Shown: in pieces, positions 17,101 through 24,975 of the stretch
How positions within the stretch are numbered: position 1 is the first letter of the stretch
How the letters are laid out: every line of letters begins with the position of its first letter
Source: Pseudomonas graminis
GTDB taxonomy: Bacteria > Pseudomonadota > Gammaproteobacteria > Pseudomonadales > Pseudomonadaceae
Assembly (NCBI RefSeq): GCF_004364335.1
Contig: NZ_SOCR01000009.1
Span: 222,198 to 286,197 of the forward strand
Direction: 5' to 3'
DNA: 64,000 nucleotides
The notes under the pieces: model-generated
Told to the model about the DNA's origin: nothing
Seen by the model: only the letters and a program-made list of their open reading frames with translations
Database searches by the model: none
Translations under genes and position numbers: made by a program

Positions 17101-17174
17101 AGTTGGCGAGAGGGGTCGGCTGATTGTGCCTCGCGGTTGAAACCGCGATGTTGGCTTTGGATTCTGTCCGAAGG

Positions 17175-17308
17175 GCGTAGGAGCGCGCTTGCCCGCGATC
17201 GGCTGCGCAGCAGTCGTAAAACCTGTCGATGCGTTTGAAGCTGACACATCGCACTCACCGGTTTACTGCCGCTGCGCAGCAGATCGCGGGCAAGCGCGCT
17301 CCTACGCC
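17175..17308. repeat. REPIN (inverted REP pair) between fliL and fliK
   Basis: Two TAGGAGCGCGCTTGCCCGCGA REPs in inverted orientation (17178-17198 and 17285-17305). The inner flanks (CGGCTGCGCAGCAG / CTGCGCAGCAG) are also repeated, so the whole can fold back. The rest of the 17033-17362 gap holds only the fliL promoter. Confidence 0.85.
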
Positions 17309-17362
17309 TGCGGCAGAAGCGGAACCCGTTTTCCGTCCCGTAGAAGCAGGCTTGCCGCCTGG

Positions 17363-18799
17363 TCAGGCGTAATAATCGACCGCGCTGGAACCCACAACGG
17401 TCAGCGGCGCGCTGGCGGCTGCCGAGGCAGCGTCCACCGGGGCGCCGTCGGCGATGAGGTCGCTACCACCGGCGCCGTTGACGCGGCTGCTGCCGCCGTT
17501 GCGCTGACCGTCGCCGCCCGACTGTTGCTGAGCCTGTTGCTGCCAGCCCTGGGACTGGTCGGAGACGTTGACGTTGACCTGCCCCATGCCCTGCTGGACG
17601 AAGGAATCACGCAGCCGGGACATCTGGCTTTCCAGCGCTTCACGCACGCCGACATGGGCGCTCATGAACGTGACCTGAGTCTGCTGGTCCGCCGCCATAT
17701 TGACGCGGATGTCCAGACGGCCCAGTTCAGCGGGCTCCAGCTGGATGTCCGCCTGCTTGAGGTTCTGGCTCGACAGGTACATCACGCGGTTGACCACGCC
17801 TTCGGTCCATCCCCCCTGATTCATCGCCAGTGGCTGGTTGAGCAGCGGCGTGGCCGGGGCCGACGCCGAAGTGTTTTTCACCTGAGCGGCCTGGGACAAG
17901 GCCGCCAGTCGATCAGCGAAGTTATCCACCCGCGTATCGCTGGTGGCGGCTTTCACATCTTTCAGGCCATCAGCCAGCAGGCCGCTGAATGCTTTGTCGC
18001 CGCCGCCTTCGGTGGTGCTCTTGTCCACGGGCTGGTCGCCCAGCGCCGCCAGATTAGTGGCCAGCAGTTGTGAAGGATCGGCGCTCGGGTCTTGCTTGCC
18101 CCCGCCCTTGCCGTCGCCATGTACACCGTTATTCTGGGCCGTCTGCTGCGCCTTGTTTTCCAGGGCGACTTGCACGGCGGTCAAGCCTTCCAGGGGATCG
18201 GCGGAGGGATCGAAACCGTCGCCGGCGGCGTCGGTTGCCTCAGTTGCGTCGGTCGGCGCTTGCACCGCAGGCGGCGGCATCACCGGCAGCGCGCCGGCGA
18301 GGAGCGCCGGATCCACCGCAGGTTGGACGGGAGGCGTGACGGCCACAGGCTCCGGAACCGGCGGCGTGACGGCCAGGGTCGGGTCCGGCGCGGGATCGGC
18401 CACAGGTGCATCCGCCACCGTCGGGTCCTGCCCGCTGTCGGAGGCATCATCTTTGTCGTCATCCTTGCCTTTGCCAGCGCCCGCCTCATCGTCGGCCTTG
18501 CCGTTCACCGGCTTGGCAGGCAAGCCATTGCCGTTATCGGCAACGGTCTTGTTGTCAGCGGCAGACGTATGGCTGGCGGCGGGCTTGTCGTCAGCTGCCG
18601 AACTCTTGGCGCTTGCCGCCTTTGCCGGTGTGTTATCCGCACTTTGGGACTTGACCGGCGCCTGCCTGGCGAACACGTCAGAGAAGCTGGAAGTGTTGTG
18701 CTTGACGGGGTCCGGCGCCTTTACCGGGGAGGTATTCCCGGCTTTCTGGACTTTGGCCGCTGTCAAAGCCGTCAGTAATGGGTTGTTGGCGAGGGCCAT
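17363..18799 (-). CDS. fliK: Flagellar hook-length control protein FliK
   Basis: Secreted ruler that measures the hook and triggers FlhB switching. 478 aa from the ATG at 18799: a long Ala/Pro/Asp/Lys-rich disordered N-terminal half and the conserved C-terminal hook-length domain (about 345-430). That domain contains LKQADIQLEPAELGRLDIRV and SMLRDSF-like sequence (MSRLRDSFVQQGMGQVNVNV), then a Gln/Gly-rich tail. A frame 12 codons longer overlaps the promoter region and is less likely. It has its own sigma54 site upstream. Confidence 0.95.
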   Translation of the reverse strand: MALANNPLLTALTAAKVQKAGNTSPVKAPDPVKHNTSSFSDVFARQAPVKSQSADNTPAKAASAKSSAADDKPAASHTSAADNKTVADNGNGLPAKPVNGKADDEAGAGKGKDDDKDDASDSGQDPTVADAPVADPAPDPTLAVTPPVPEPVAVTPPVQPAVDPALLAGALPVMPPPAVQAPTDATEATDAAGDGFDPSADPLEGLTAVQVALENKAQQTAQNNGVHGDGKGGGKQDPSADPSQLLATNLAALGDQPVDKSTTEGGGDKAFSGLLADGLKDVKAATSDTRVDNFADRLAALSQAAQVKNTSASAPATPLLNQPLAMNQGGWTEGVVNRVMYLSSQNLKQADIQLEPAELGRLDIRVNMAADQQTQVTFMSAHVGVREALESQMSRLRDSFVQQGMGQVNVNVSDQSQGWQQQAQQQSGGDGQRNGGSSRVNGAGGSDLIADGAPVDAASAAASAPLTVVGSSAVDYYA

Positions 18800-18835
18800 G
18801 TGAATCTCCGCAAAAGCACAATTGCAGAGAGACAA

Positions 18836-18852
18836 AGCAAATGGCGGGCCAA
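18836..18852 (-). promoter_or_regulatory. Sigma54 promoter of fliK
   Basis: The minus strand reads TGGCCCGCCATTTGCT, one mismatch from TGGCACG-N4-TTGCW; GG at 18849-18850 and GC at 18837-18838 are ten bases apart. It sits in the 127-bp gap between hptB and fliK, so fliK can be expressed independently of the switch genes. Confidence 0.85.
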
Positions 18853-18926
18853 GTGCGCCGGATGGCTGGATTAAAAGCGGGCTTCAGGGTGAAAGCCGGG
18901 TGGAAAGCCCGATTGGGAGACCATGC

Positions 18927-19319
18927 TCAGTGGCTGGCATGGCAGAGCTGCAGCTCGTCTTCGAAAACCTTCCTGACGGCGCAGAATTCCTCCTTGATCT
19001 CGGACACCAGCAGCCTGATCCGGGCGTCGTCCGCAGCCACTAACCCGCGCCCCTGTTCTTCCAGTTGCAGGCAGAGTTCGGACAAGTGGGTGGCGCCCAT
19101 ATTGCCGGTGCTGCCCTTGAAGCTGTGGGCCATCAGGCCGAGGCGTTGCAGCGAGGCGGTAGAGGCGGCAGTAAAGGAAGGGTCACGCAACAACAGGGCC
19201 ATGTCGTTGACGCGGTTGACGGAATCGGAAATGAACACCTTCAGCAGCGCCGGGTATTCAGCTTCCATCACTTCACGCAGCGTGCTGAGCACGTTGAAGT
19301 CCACGGGATTATTCGACAC
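18927..19319 (-). CDS. hptB: Histidine phosphotransfer protein, HptB-like
   Basis: Single-domain phosphotransfer protein. 130 aa with the Hpt motif LMAHSFKGSTGNMGA and phosphoacceptor His65. In P. aeruginosa HptB receives phosphate from several hybrid kinases and passes it to HsbR, linking them to the HsbA switch between swimming/swarming and biofilm. Here the gene follows the HsbR-like gene by 29 bp, and the three genes lie inside the fli cluster just before fliK. Naming is by context and architecture. Confidence 0.9.
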   Translation of the reverse strand: MSNNPVDFNVLSTLREVMEAEYPALLKVFISDSVNRVNDMALLLRDPSFTAASTASLQRLGLMAHSFKGSTGNMGATHLSELCLQLEEQGRGLVAADDARIRLLVSEIKEEFCAVRKVFEDELQLCHASH

Positions 19320-19348
19320 TTGTTCACTCCTTGATCAAGACGCGCGGA

Positions 19349-21058
19349 TTATGCCAGACCCTCCCAGGCAAATTCCACGCTGGCCGTCCGGCCATCATCG
19401 GACCACTGACAACGGTCGCTGAGTTGCCGCACCAGCGCAAGGCCGCGCCCGGATAATTGGGTGACCGCCGGCGGCAGCGCCAGCACGCGATCGGAATCGA
19501 AACCGGCACCGCTGTCTTGCACCCGCACCGTCAGGCGACCGCCCTCGCCGTCCGGAACGATCTGAAAATCGATGCGGATAAAACCGTCTTCCAGACGATC
19601 GAGGCGTTCGGCGCGTTGCTGATAGTAAAGCCCAAAACCTGCGGCGTCGCGTTTCAGCGCCGAGTCGAGCCCGAGGACGCCATGTTCCAGCGCATTGCTG
19701 TACAGCTCCGACAGCACGATATACAGCTCGCTGCTTTGCCCGCGCAAGCCATGGACCTCCTGCACTAGCTGCAACAGATACGGCAGCGGGTTGAAGCGCT
19801 TGAGGGTTGCCGCGCGGTACTCGAACGAGGCAGACCAATCCAGCGGGCTGGAATCCCCGCTGTCGGTGTAGATGACCGAGGGCGGGCCGAGCGCGTCAGG
19901 CTCGGTGAAGGCCACTTCGACCATGCTCACGTCATCCCGCGCCTGGCCACGAAACCGCGCCAGGGCCCATTGCACTTCTTCGATCAGCAGCGCCGGGTTG
20001 CGGTTGCTCACCAGCACGTTCTGCAAACGCCGGGCGCCGAACAGTTCGCCGTCCTGACCGGTGCTGTCGACAACGCCGTCGGACAGCAGAAAGACCCGAT
20101 CCCCCGGGCCAAAGGGGTACACCTGGGTGTTGTCGTCAAAGCTGCCGGCGCTCAACACACCCAGGGGCACGTTCGACGAGATAAGCGGCGTATGCGCGCG
20201 GCCGTCGCTGTGCAGCAGATACCCATCCGGCAGGCCGCCGTTCCAGACCTCGACCAGTTGCTGCTTGAAGTTCAGGCACAGCAGCGCGGCGCAGCAGAAC
20301 ATGTCGACCGGCAGGATGCGTTTGAGCTTGGCGTTCATCTCCCGCAGGGTTTCGGGCAAGCCGTAACCCTTGGCGGTCATGCCGTAGAACACTTCGGCCA
20401 GCGGCATTGCTCCCACCGCTGCGGGCAAACCGTGGCCGGTGAAATCCCCCAGCAGCAAATGCATGTTGCCGGACGGCGACCACGCCGCCAGCAGCAGGTC
20501 GCCGTTGAACAGCGCGTAGGGCGATTGCAGGTAACGGATGTTGCGCGAACTCAGGCACCCGGAGTGGGCGATCTGGTCGAACACCGCCTTGGCCACGCGC
20601 TGTTCGTTGAGCAGGTATTTATGGTGGCGGGTAATCAGGTCGCGCTGGTGCAGGACGGTTTCCTGCAACACGCGCAGGCGGTTCATGGCGTTGATCTTGG
20701 CGGCCAGCACCACTTGGTTGTAGGGCTTGGCAATGAAGTCGTCACCGCCGGCGTCGAGGCAACGGGCGAGGTCTTCGCCTTCAGTCAGCGACGTCAGAAA
20801 GATGATCGGCACCAGCGCGTCACCCGCGAGTGTCTTGATCTGGCGCGCCGCTTCGAAACCGTCCATGACCGGCATCATGGCGTCCATCAGTACCAGTTGC
20901 GGCCGCCGGCGCTCGAACAGCCCGACCGCTTCGGCGCCGTCGCTGGCGGTCAGGACGTCATGGCCCTGGCGGCTGACGATGGCGGACAGGAGCATCCGGT
21001 CGCTGACGTTGTCATCGGCGATGAGGACCGTCAGGCGATCGGAGGCAGACGAAATCAT
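19349..21058 (-). CDS. hsbR: Response regulator with PP2C phosphatase and anti-sigma kinase domains, HsbR-like
   Basis: 569-aa three-domain switch protein. The N-terminal receiver (about 10-125) has phosphoacceptor Asp59 (VLMDAMMPVMDG). The middle SpoIIE-type PP2C phosphatase (about 190-390) contains LLGDFTGHGLPAAVGAMPLAE and LLSDGVVDSTG. The C-terminal RsbW-like HATPase (about 430-565) has ELYSNALEHGVLGLD and DSGAGFD. Such proteins dephosphorylate or phosphorylate a STAS partner depending on receiver state. That partner is encoded just upstream with a 4-bp overlap (ATGA). Confidence 0.92.
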   Translation of the reverse strand: MISSASDRLTVLIADDNVSDRMLLSAIVSRQGHDVLTASDGAEAVGLFERRRPQLVLMDAMMPVMDGFEAARQIKTLAGDALVPIIFLTSLTEGEDLARCLDAGGDDFIAKPYNQVVLAAKINAMNRLRVLQETVLHQRDLITRHHKYLLNEQRVAKAVFDQIAHSGCLSSRNIRYLQSPYALFNGDLLLAAWSPSGNMHLLLGDFTGHGLPAAVGAMPLAEVFYGMTAKGYGLPETLREMNAKLKRILPVDMFCCAALLCLNFKQQLVEVWNGGLPDGYLLHSDGRAHTPLISSNVPLGVLSAGSFDDNTQVYPFGPGDRVFLLSDGVVDSTGQDGELFGARRLQNVLVSNRNPALLIEEVQWALARFRGQARDDVSMVEVAFTEPDALGPPSVIYTDSGDSSPLDWSASFEYRAATLKRFNPLPYLLQLVQEVHGLRGQSSELYIVLSELYSNALEHGVLGLDSALKRDAAGFGLYYQQRAERLDRLEDGFIRIDFQIVPDGEGGRLTVRVQDSGAGFDSDRVLALPPAVTQLSGRGLALVRQLSDRCQWSDDGRTASVEFAWEGLA

Positions 21059-21360
21059 CAGGCGATTTTGAAGAGTTTGGAAAAATTGGAGATGGTCAGG
21101 ATTTTGTGAACCTCGGCGTTGCAGTTGACCAGTTGGACTTGGGCTCTGTCGCCACCGGCATGGTCACGCAGCAGGAGGAGCATGCCCAGCGCCGAACTGT
21201 CGAGGTAAGTCGTGCCGTTCAGGTCAACCGTGTAGCGTTTGGCCTGGGTTTCATTTTCGTAGGCACCGCGGAAATCCTGGTGCGTCGAAAAGTCGAAGCG
21301 TCCTTTGATGATGATGATCAGCTCTTGGCCATCGGCGGAACGTTCGGAGTTAACTGACAT
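21058..21360 (-). CDS. hsbA: STAS-domain anti-sigma factor antagonist, HsbA-like
   Basis: 100-aa single STAS domain protein beginning at the ATG at 21360, with AAGGAA as ribosome site. The phosphorylatable serine lies in the conserved DSSALG motif (Ser55/Ser56). In P. aeruginosa HsbA, when unphosphorylated, binds the anti-sigma factor FlgM and so frees FliA; the same role is inferred here. It is the first gene of the hsbA-hsbR-hptB set. Confidence 0.9.
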   Translation of the reverse strand: MSVNSERSADGQELIIIIKGRFDFSTHQDFRGAYENETQAKRYTVDLNGTTYLDSSALGMLLLLRDHAGGDRAQVQLVNCNAEVHKILTISNFSKLFKIA

Positions 21361-21398
21361 TGGCAAATTCCTTGTATGAAACAGCGCCAGACGCTTGA

Positions 21399-21427
21399 GT
21401 TTTAGCAGCCCTTGTGAGGCGTGGCAA
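21399..21427 (-). promoter_or_regulatory. Possible sigma70 promoter of hsbA-hsbR-hptB
   Basis: The minus strand has TTGCCA (21422-21427), 17 nt, TAAAAC (21399-21404). No sigma54 or FliA site is evident in this gap, so housekeeping expression of the switch genes is plausible. Confidence 0.4.
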
Positions 21428-21457
21428 ATGGTTAGCTTTTACTTGGCATTCGGTATT

Positions 21458-21750
21458 AAGAGCGTCTGCCTAACGGCAGACATTTCGCCTTCGGCGAGTT
21501 ACTTGGAAAAGCACCCCCCTCTCGGTTTTAAAGAGCAGCCAAGGGTGCTTGCTCCTGGTTGGGTTCCTCCTTCGTCGGAATACCCTCACTTCGACGACGC
21601 TCCGTGGGCCCGCGCCGAACGGACATCCATGTCCTGACGGCGCTCTCGCGGCATCCATGCCGCTCGGCCCACTCCGCGTCGTCTGCGTTCGGCCTGCACC
21701 CAAGTCGCGATTGGCGGTGTTTGGGCTTTCTGTGTTTGAAGATCAAGATC
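21458..21750 (+). repeat. Structured ~280-bp repeat, copy 4
   Basis: Same element, with the first loop changed (GTCTGCC-TAAC-GGCAGAC). The last stem is altered on both sides: GCGGCAT (21648-21654) with ATGCCGC (21657-21663), where other copies have GCCGCAT/ATGCGGC. It carries a short insertion where CCAAGTAA is expected, but keeps AGCACCC/GGGTGCT. It faces copy 5. Confidence 0.85.
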
Positions 21751-21765
21751 AAATGCAGATCAAAA

Positions 21766-21942
21766 GCCTTCCGGCTAAAGCCGGTCCCACAGGGGGACGC
21801 GGTGTTTTGGTGGCCTTTCGTACATTCTCAATGATCGGATGCAATTTCCCTGTAGGAGCCGGCTTGCTGCCGAATGCGTCCGGGCAGGCACCACAGCAGT
21901 GAAGATCAACCGCGTTCGCCAGCAAGCCGGCTCCTACAGATC
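21766..21942. repeat. REP core between structured repeats 4 and 5
   Basis: A CCGGCTAAAGCCGG REP (21770-21786) and an inverted pair of TAGGAGCCGGCTTGCTGGCGA-type REPs (21852-21876 and 21911-21937). Same composition as the core between copies 2 and 3. Confidence 0.8.
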
Positions 21943-22039
21943 TCATACCCACCTTCAACGCGGTAGCCCAGAAGCGCCGGGGATTCCAGCCCGATCAATC
22001 ACCAATACCCCTCAGCCCTACCGTTGATTTTGCTTTTGC

Positions 22040-22320
22040 CTTTGCTCTTCCTACACAAAAGGTCCAGACACCGCAAAACGCGACTTGGGTGCAGGCCGAG
22101 CGCAGGTTTTGCGCAGTGGGCCGAGCCGCATGGATGCGGCGAGAGCGCCGTTGCGGACATGGATGTCCGTTCGGCGCGGGCCCACGGAGCAAGACCGGAG
22201 CGAGGGAACCCGACGCAGGAGGGCCAAACCGGGAGCAGGCACTTTTAGTTACTTTTAGTGCTTTTTAAAAGTAACTCGCCGGAGGCGAAACAATCTGCCC
22301 CCAGGCAGATGCCTTTGATC
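22040..22320 (-). repeat. Structured ~280-bp repeat, copy 5 (inverted)
   Basis: Opposite orientation to copy 4. The stem TTACTTGG/CCAAGTAA of the other copies is here TTACTTTT (22249-22256) with AAAAGTAA (22267-22274). AGCACCC/GGGTGCT is here GCACT (22239-22243) with AGTGC (22257-22261). Both are compensated changes. It ends 20 bp from fliJ. Confidence 0.85.
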
Positions 22321-22340
22321 TTGATCTTGACCTCAAGCTC

Positions 22341-22790
22341 TTAAAACTGCTCAGTCCTGGGCAACCTCTGCACCAGCTCATCCAGCAATTTCTGCTCGCG
22401 TTTATCTTCCAGCGCACGCGCCTCATCGATATACCGCTGCACCAGCTTCCGCAGCCCCTCCACCCGCGCATACGCCTTCTGCCACTCGCCGCGCGCCTTG
22501 TTCAAATTATTCTCATGCCACGCCAGACTCTGACGCTGCTGCGCCACCGCCGTCTCCAACTGATTGAGGAAGCGCTGATAATTCATCAGCCACTGACCCG
22601 ACACCCCATAGGCACCCTTGTCGATCCACTGCTGCTGATAATCAGAGCGAAACTTGTCCAGCTCACCCAGCTTGGTCTCGGCCAGCCGCACCTGCCCCTG
22701 AAAATGCCCCAGGCGCTGCACCGCGGCCTTCTCGACCTTTTCGGCCATCTCGACCACTGGCGCCAGACGGGCTGCGCGACTGAGGGCCAT
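22341..22790 (-). CDS. fliJ: Flagellar export chaperone FliJ
   Basis: Soluble stalk-like protein of the flagellar ATPase complex. 149 aa, almost entirely alpha-helical coiled coil (KVEKAAVQRLGHFQGQVRLAETKL... and repeated Glu/Lys/Gln heptads), normal length. It is the last gene of fliEFGHIJ and starts 6 bp after the fliI stop. Confidence 0.93.
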   Translation of the reverse strand: MALSRAARLAPVVEMAEKVEKAAVQRLGHFQGQVRLAETKLGELDKFRSDYQQQWIDKGAYGVSGQWLMNYQRFLNQLETAVAQQRQSLAWHENNLNKARGEWQKAYARVEGLRKLVQRYIDEARALEDKREQKLLDELVQRLPRTEQF

Positions 22791-22796
22791 GACCGG

Positions 22797-24155
22797 TTAA
22801 CCGCCAGCCTGAGGATTGAAAATCTTCGCCAACTGCTCCTCACTGCTCTGCATGCTCTCGTTCTCCTGCAAGCCCTGGCGCAAATACTTCACCAACTGCG
22901 GCTGCAGCGAAATCGCCAGGTCAGTCTCGCGATCGCCGCCGGCCACGTAGGCACCGACGCTGATCAAATCGCGGCTCTGCTGATAACGCGACCACAACTG
23001 CTTGAAATACTGCGCCTGAACCATGTGCTGCGGATCGACCACGGACGGCATCACCCGGCTGATCGACGCTTCGATGTCGATGGCCGGGTAATGGCCTTCT
23101 TCGGCCAGCCGCCGCGACAGCACGATATGGCCGTCGAGCACGCCTCGGGCCGAGTCGGCGATCGGGTCCTGCTGGTCGTCGCCTTCGGACAAAACCGTGT
23201 AGAACGCGGTGATCGAGCCACCGCCCGCCTCGGCGTTACCGGCGCGCTCTACCAGCTTGGGCAGCTTGGCGAACACCGACGGCGGATAACCCTTGGTCGC
23301 AGGCGGCTCGCCGATGGCCAGGGCGATTTCCCGCTGGGCCTGGGCGAAACGGGTCAGCGAATCCATCAGCAACAGGACGTTCTTGCCCTTGTCGCGAAAA
23401 TATTCGGCGATGCGCGTGCAATACATCGCCGCGCGCAGACGCATCAACGGCGCGTCATCCGCCGGAGAGGCCACGACGACAGAGCGCTTGAGGCCCTCCT
23501 CGCCCAGGCTGTGCTCGATGAATTCCTTCACCTCGCGGCCCCGCTCGCCGATCAGCCCGACGACGATGATGTCGGCCTCGGTGAAGCGGGTCATCATCCC
23601 CAGCAGTACACTCTTGCCCACGCCGGTACCGGCGAACAGGCCCAGACGCTGACCGCGGCCGACCGTCAACAAACCGTTGATGCAACGGATGCCCACGTCC
23701 AGCGGCTGGCTGATGGGGTTGCGATTGAGCGGGTTGATGGTCGGGCCGTCCATCGGCACCCAGTCCTCGGCTTTCATGCCGCCCTTGCCGTCGAGGGGGC
23801 GACCGGCGCCGTCGAGGACGCGGCCGAGCATGGTCATGCCCATGGGCAAACGGCCGGTGTCCGGCAGCGGCACGACGCGGGCGCCCGGCGCAATGCCGGA
23901 GACGCTGCCGACCGGCATCAGGAACACCTTGCCGCCGGAGAAGCCCATGACTTCGGCCTCAACCTCAACCGGATGATGACTGCCGTCGTTGATCACCATG
24001 CAGCGGCTGCCCATGGCGGCGCGCAGGCCTTCGGCTTCGAGGGTCAGGCCGACCATGCGCAGCAGACGTCCTTCGACGATCGGCTGCGCAGGCAGGGAAA
24101 TGGCCTCGGGGTAGGTGCTCAGGCGTTTGGCGAAACTGGTGCGTTCAAGGCGCAT
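22797..24155 (-). CDS. fliI: Flagellum-specific export ATPase FliI
   Basis: Hexameric ATPase that unloads chaperoned substrates into the export gate. 452 aa: beta-barrel N-terminal domain (about 20-95), Walker A AGTGVGKS at 175-182, Walker B around VLLLMDSLTRFAQAQREIA. The ATG at 24155 lies within the end of fliH (11-bp overlap); a start three codons upstream is possible but less typical. Confidence 0.97.
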   Translation of the reverse strand: MRLERTSFAKRLSTYPEAISLPAQPIVEGRLLRMVGLTLEAEGLRAAMGSRCMVINDGSHHPVEVEAEVMGFSGGKVFLMPVGSVSGIAPGARVVPLPDTGRLPMGMTMLGRVLDGAGRPLDGKGGMKAEDWVPMDGPTINPLNRNPISQPLDVGIRCINGLLTVGRGQRLGLFAGTGVGKSVLLGMMTRFTEADIIVVGLIGERGREVKEFIEHSLGEEGLKRSVVVASPADDAPLMRLRAAMYCTRIAEYFRDKGKNVLLLMDSLTRFAQAQREIALAIGEPPATKGYPPSVFAKLPKLVERAGNAEAGGGSITAFYTVLSEGDDQQDPIADSARGVLDGHIVLSRRLAEEGHYPAIDIEASISRVMPSVVDPQHMVQAQYFKQLWSRYQQSRDLISVGAYVAGGDRETDLAISLQPQLVKYLRQGLQENESMQSSEEQLAKIFNPQAGG

Positions 24156-24960
24156 CGACAGCACCCAGCGGGTAAGTGGTTTTCTCGGCGCTCTGGATCG
24201 CCTCTTCCAGTTCGATGGTCACATCGGGCGGCGCCGGGTGCAGGGCCTGCTCGTGCAACTGATCGAACATTTTGCCAAGGGCCTGACTGATCCGCGCCTC
24301 GACCGTGGCGTCGATGCGGCTGTGCTCGCTCTCGACCCGGCAACCGCCCGGCTGCAGCGTATCGTCCTCGAGAATGCGCCAGGTTTCTTCGTGACGCTCA
24401 CGCATGGCTTTGACCAGCGCGAAGTCCTGCGGATTGATCAGAATGCGCACGTTGGCCGCGCCCATCGGCAACAGCCGCAACGCTTCGCGCAGCACCGTGC
24501 CAATCTGGCTGGAGTCGGTTTTCAGCTCGCGCTGGATGACCTGGCGGACCACATGCTCGACCAGTGACACCATCGATTTCTCGATCTGCGCATCCTGGTC
24601 AGCGATGGGCTCGAACAGATGCCCCATGAGAATTTCCATGCTGTCGAGCTTGGCCGCCAGGGCCACTTCCGCTTCCTGACGAACCTTGAGCTGGGTGCTG
24701 TGGAAACCCTCTTTTTCGCCGATGGCAAACCCCTCGTTGTAGGCGTCCTGACGGATGCTCTCCAACTCTTCCAGGGTCATCGGCTGGACTTCCTCCAGCG
24801 GTACTTCTTCGCTTTCGGCGAGCTCGGCTTCCTCAACCACAGGTTCCGGCTCGGGTGCTTCCACGTGCGGGTCGAAGCTGGGCAAGGCCCAGACGTCAAT
24901 CCCGCGCAGATCCTGTGCGCGGATGAGCTCACTGGGTGGTGCTTTATCGGAGCTGGACAT
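24145..24960 (-). CDS. fliH: Flagellar assembly protein FliH
   Basis: Regulator that binds FliI and anchors it to the C-ring. 271 aa: acidic N-terminal third rich in Glu/Pro (about 30-70), central helices with the FliH glycine-containing segment (AYNEGFAIGEKEGF), and a C-terminal V-ATPase-E-like domain (about 135-260). The start at ATG 24960 is 16 bp after fliG. Overlaps fliI by 11 bp. Confidence 0.95.
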   Translation of the reverse strand: MSSSDKAPPSELIRAQDLRGIDVWALPSFDPHVEAPEPEPVVEEAELAESEEVPLEEVQPMTLEELESIRQDAYNEGFAIGEKEGFHSTQLKVRQEAEVALAAKLDSMEILMGHLFEPIADQDAQIEKSMVSLVEHVVRQVIQRELKTDSSQIGTVLREALRLLPMGAANVRILINPQDFALVKAMRERHEETWRILEDDTLQPGGCRVESEHSRIDATVEARISQALGKMFDQLHEQALHPAPPDVTIELEEAIQSAEKTTYPLGAVDAP

Positions 24961-24975
24961 CAACGGCACCTACGC

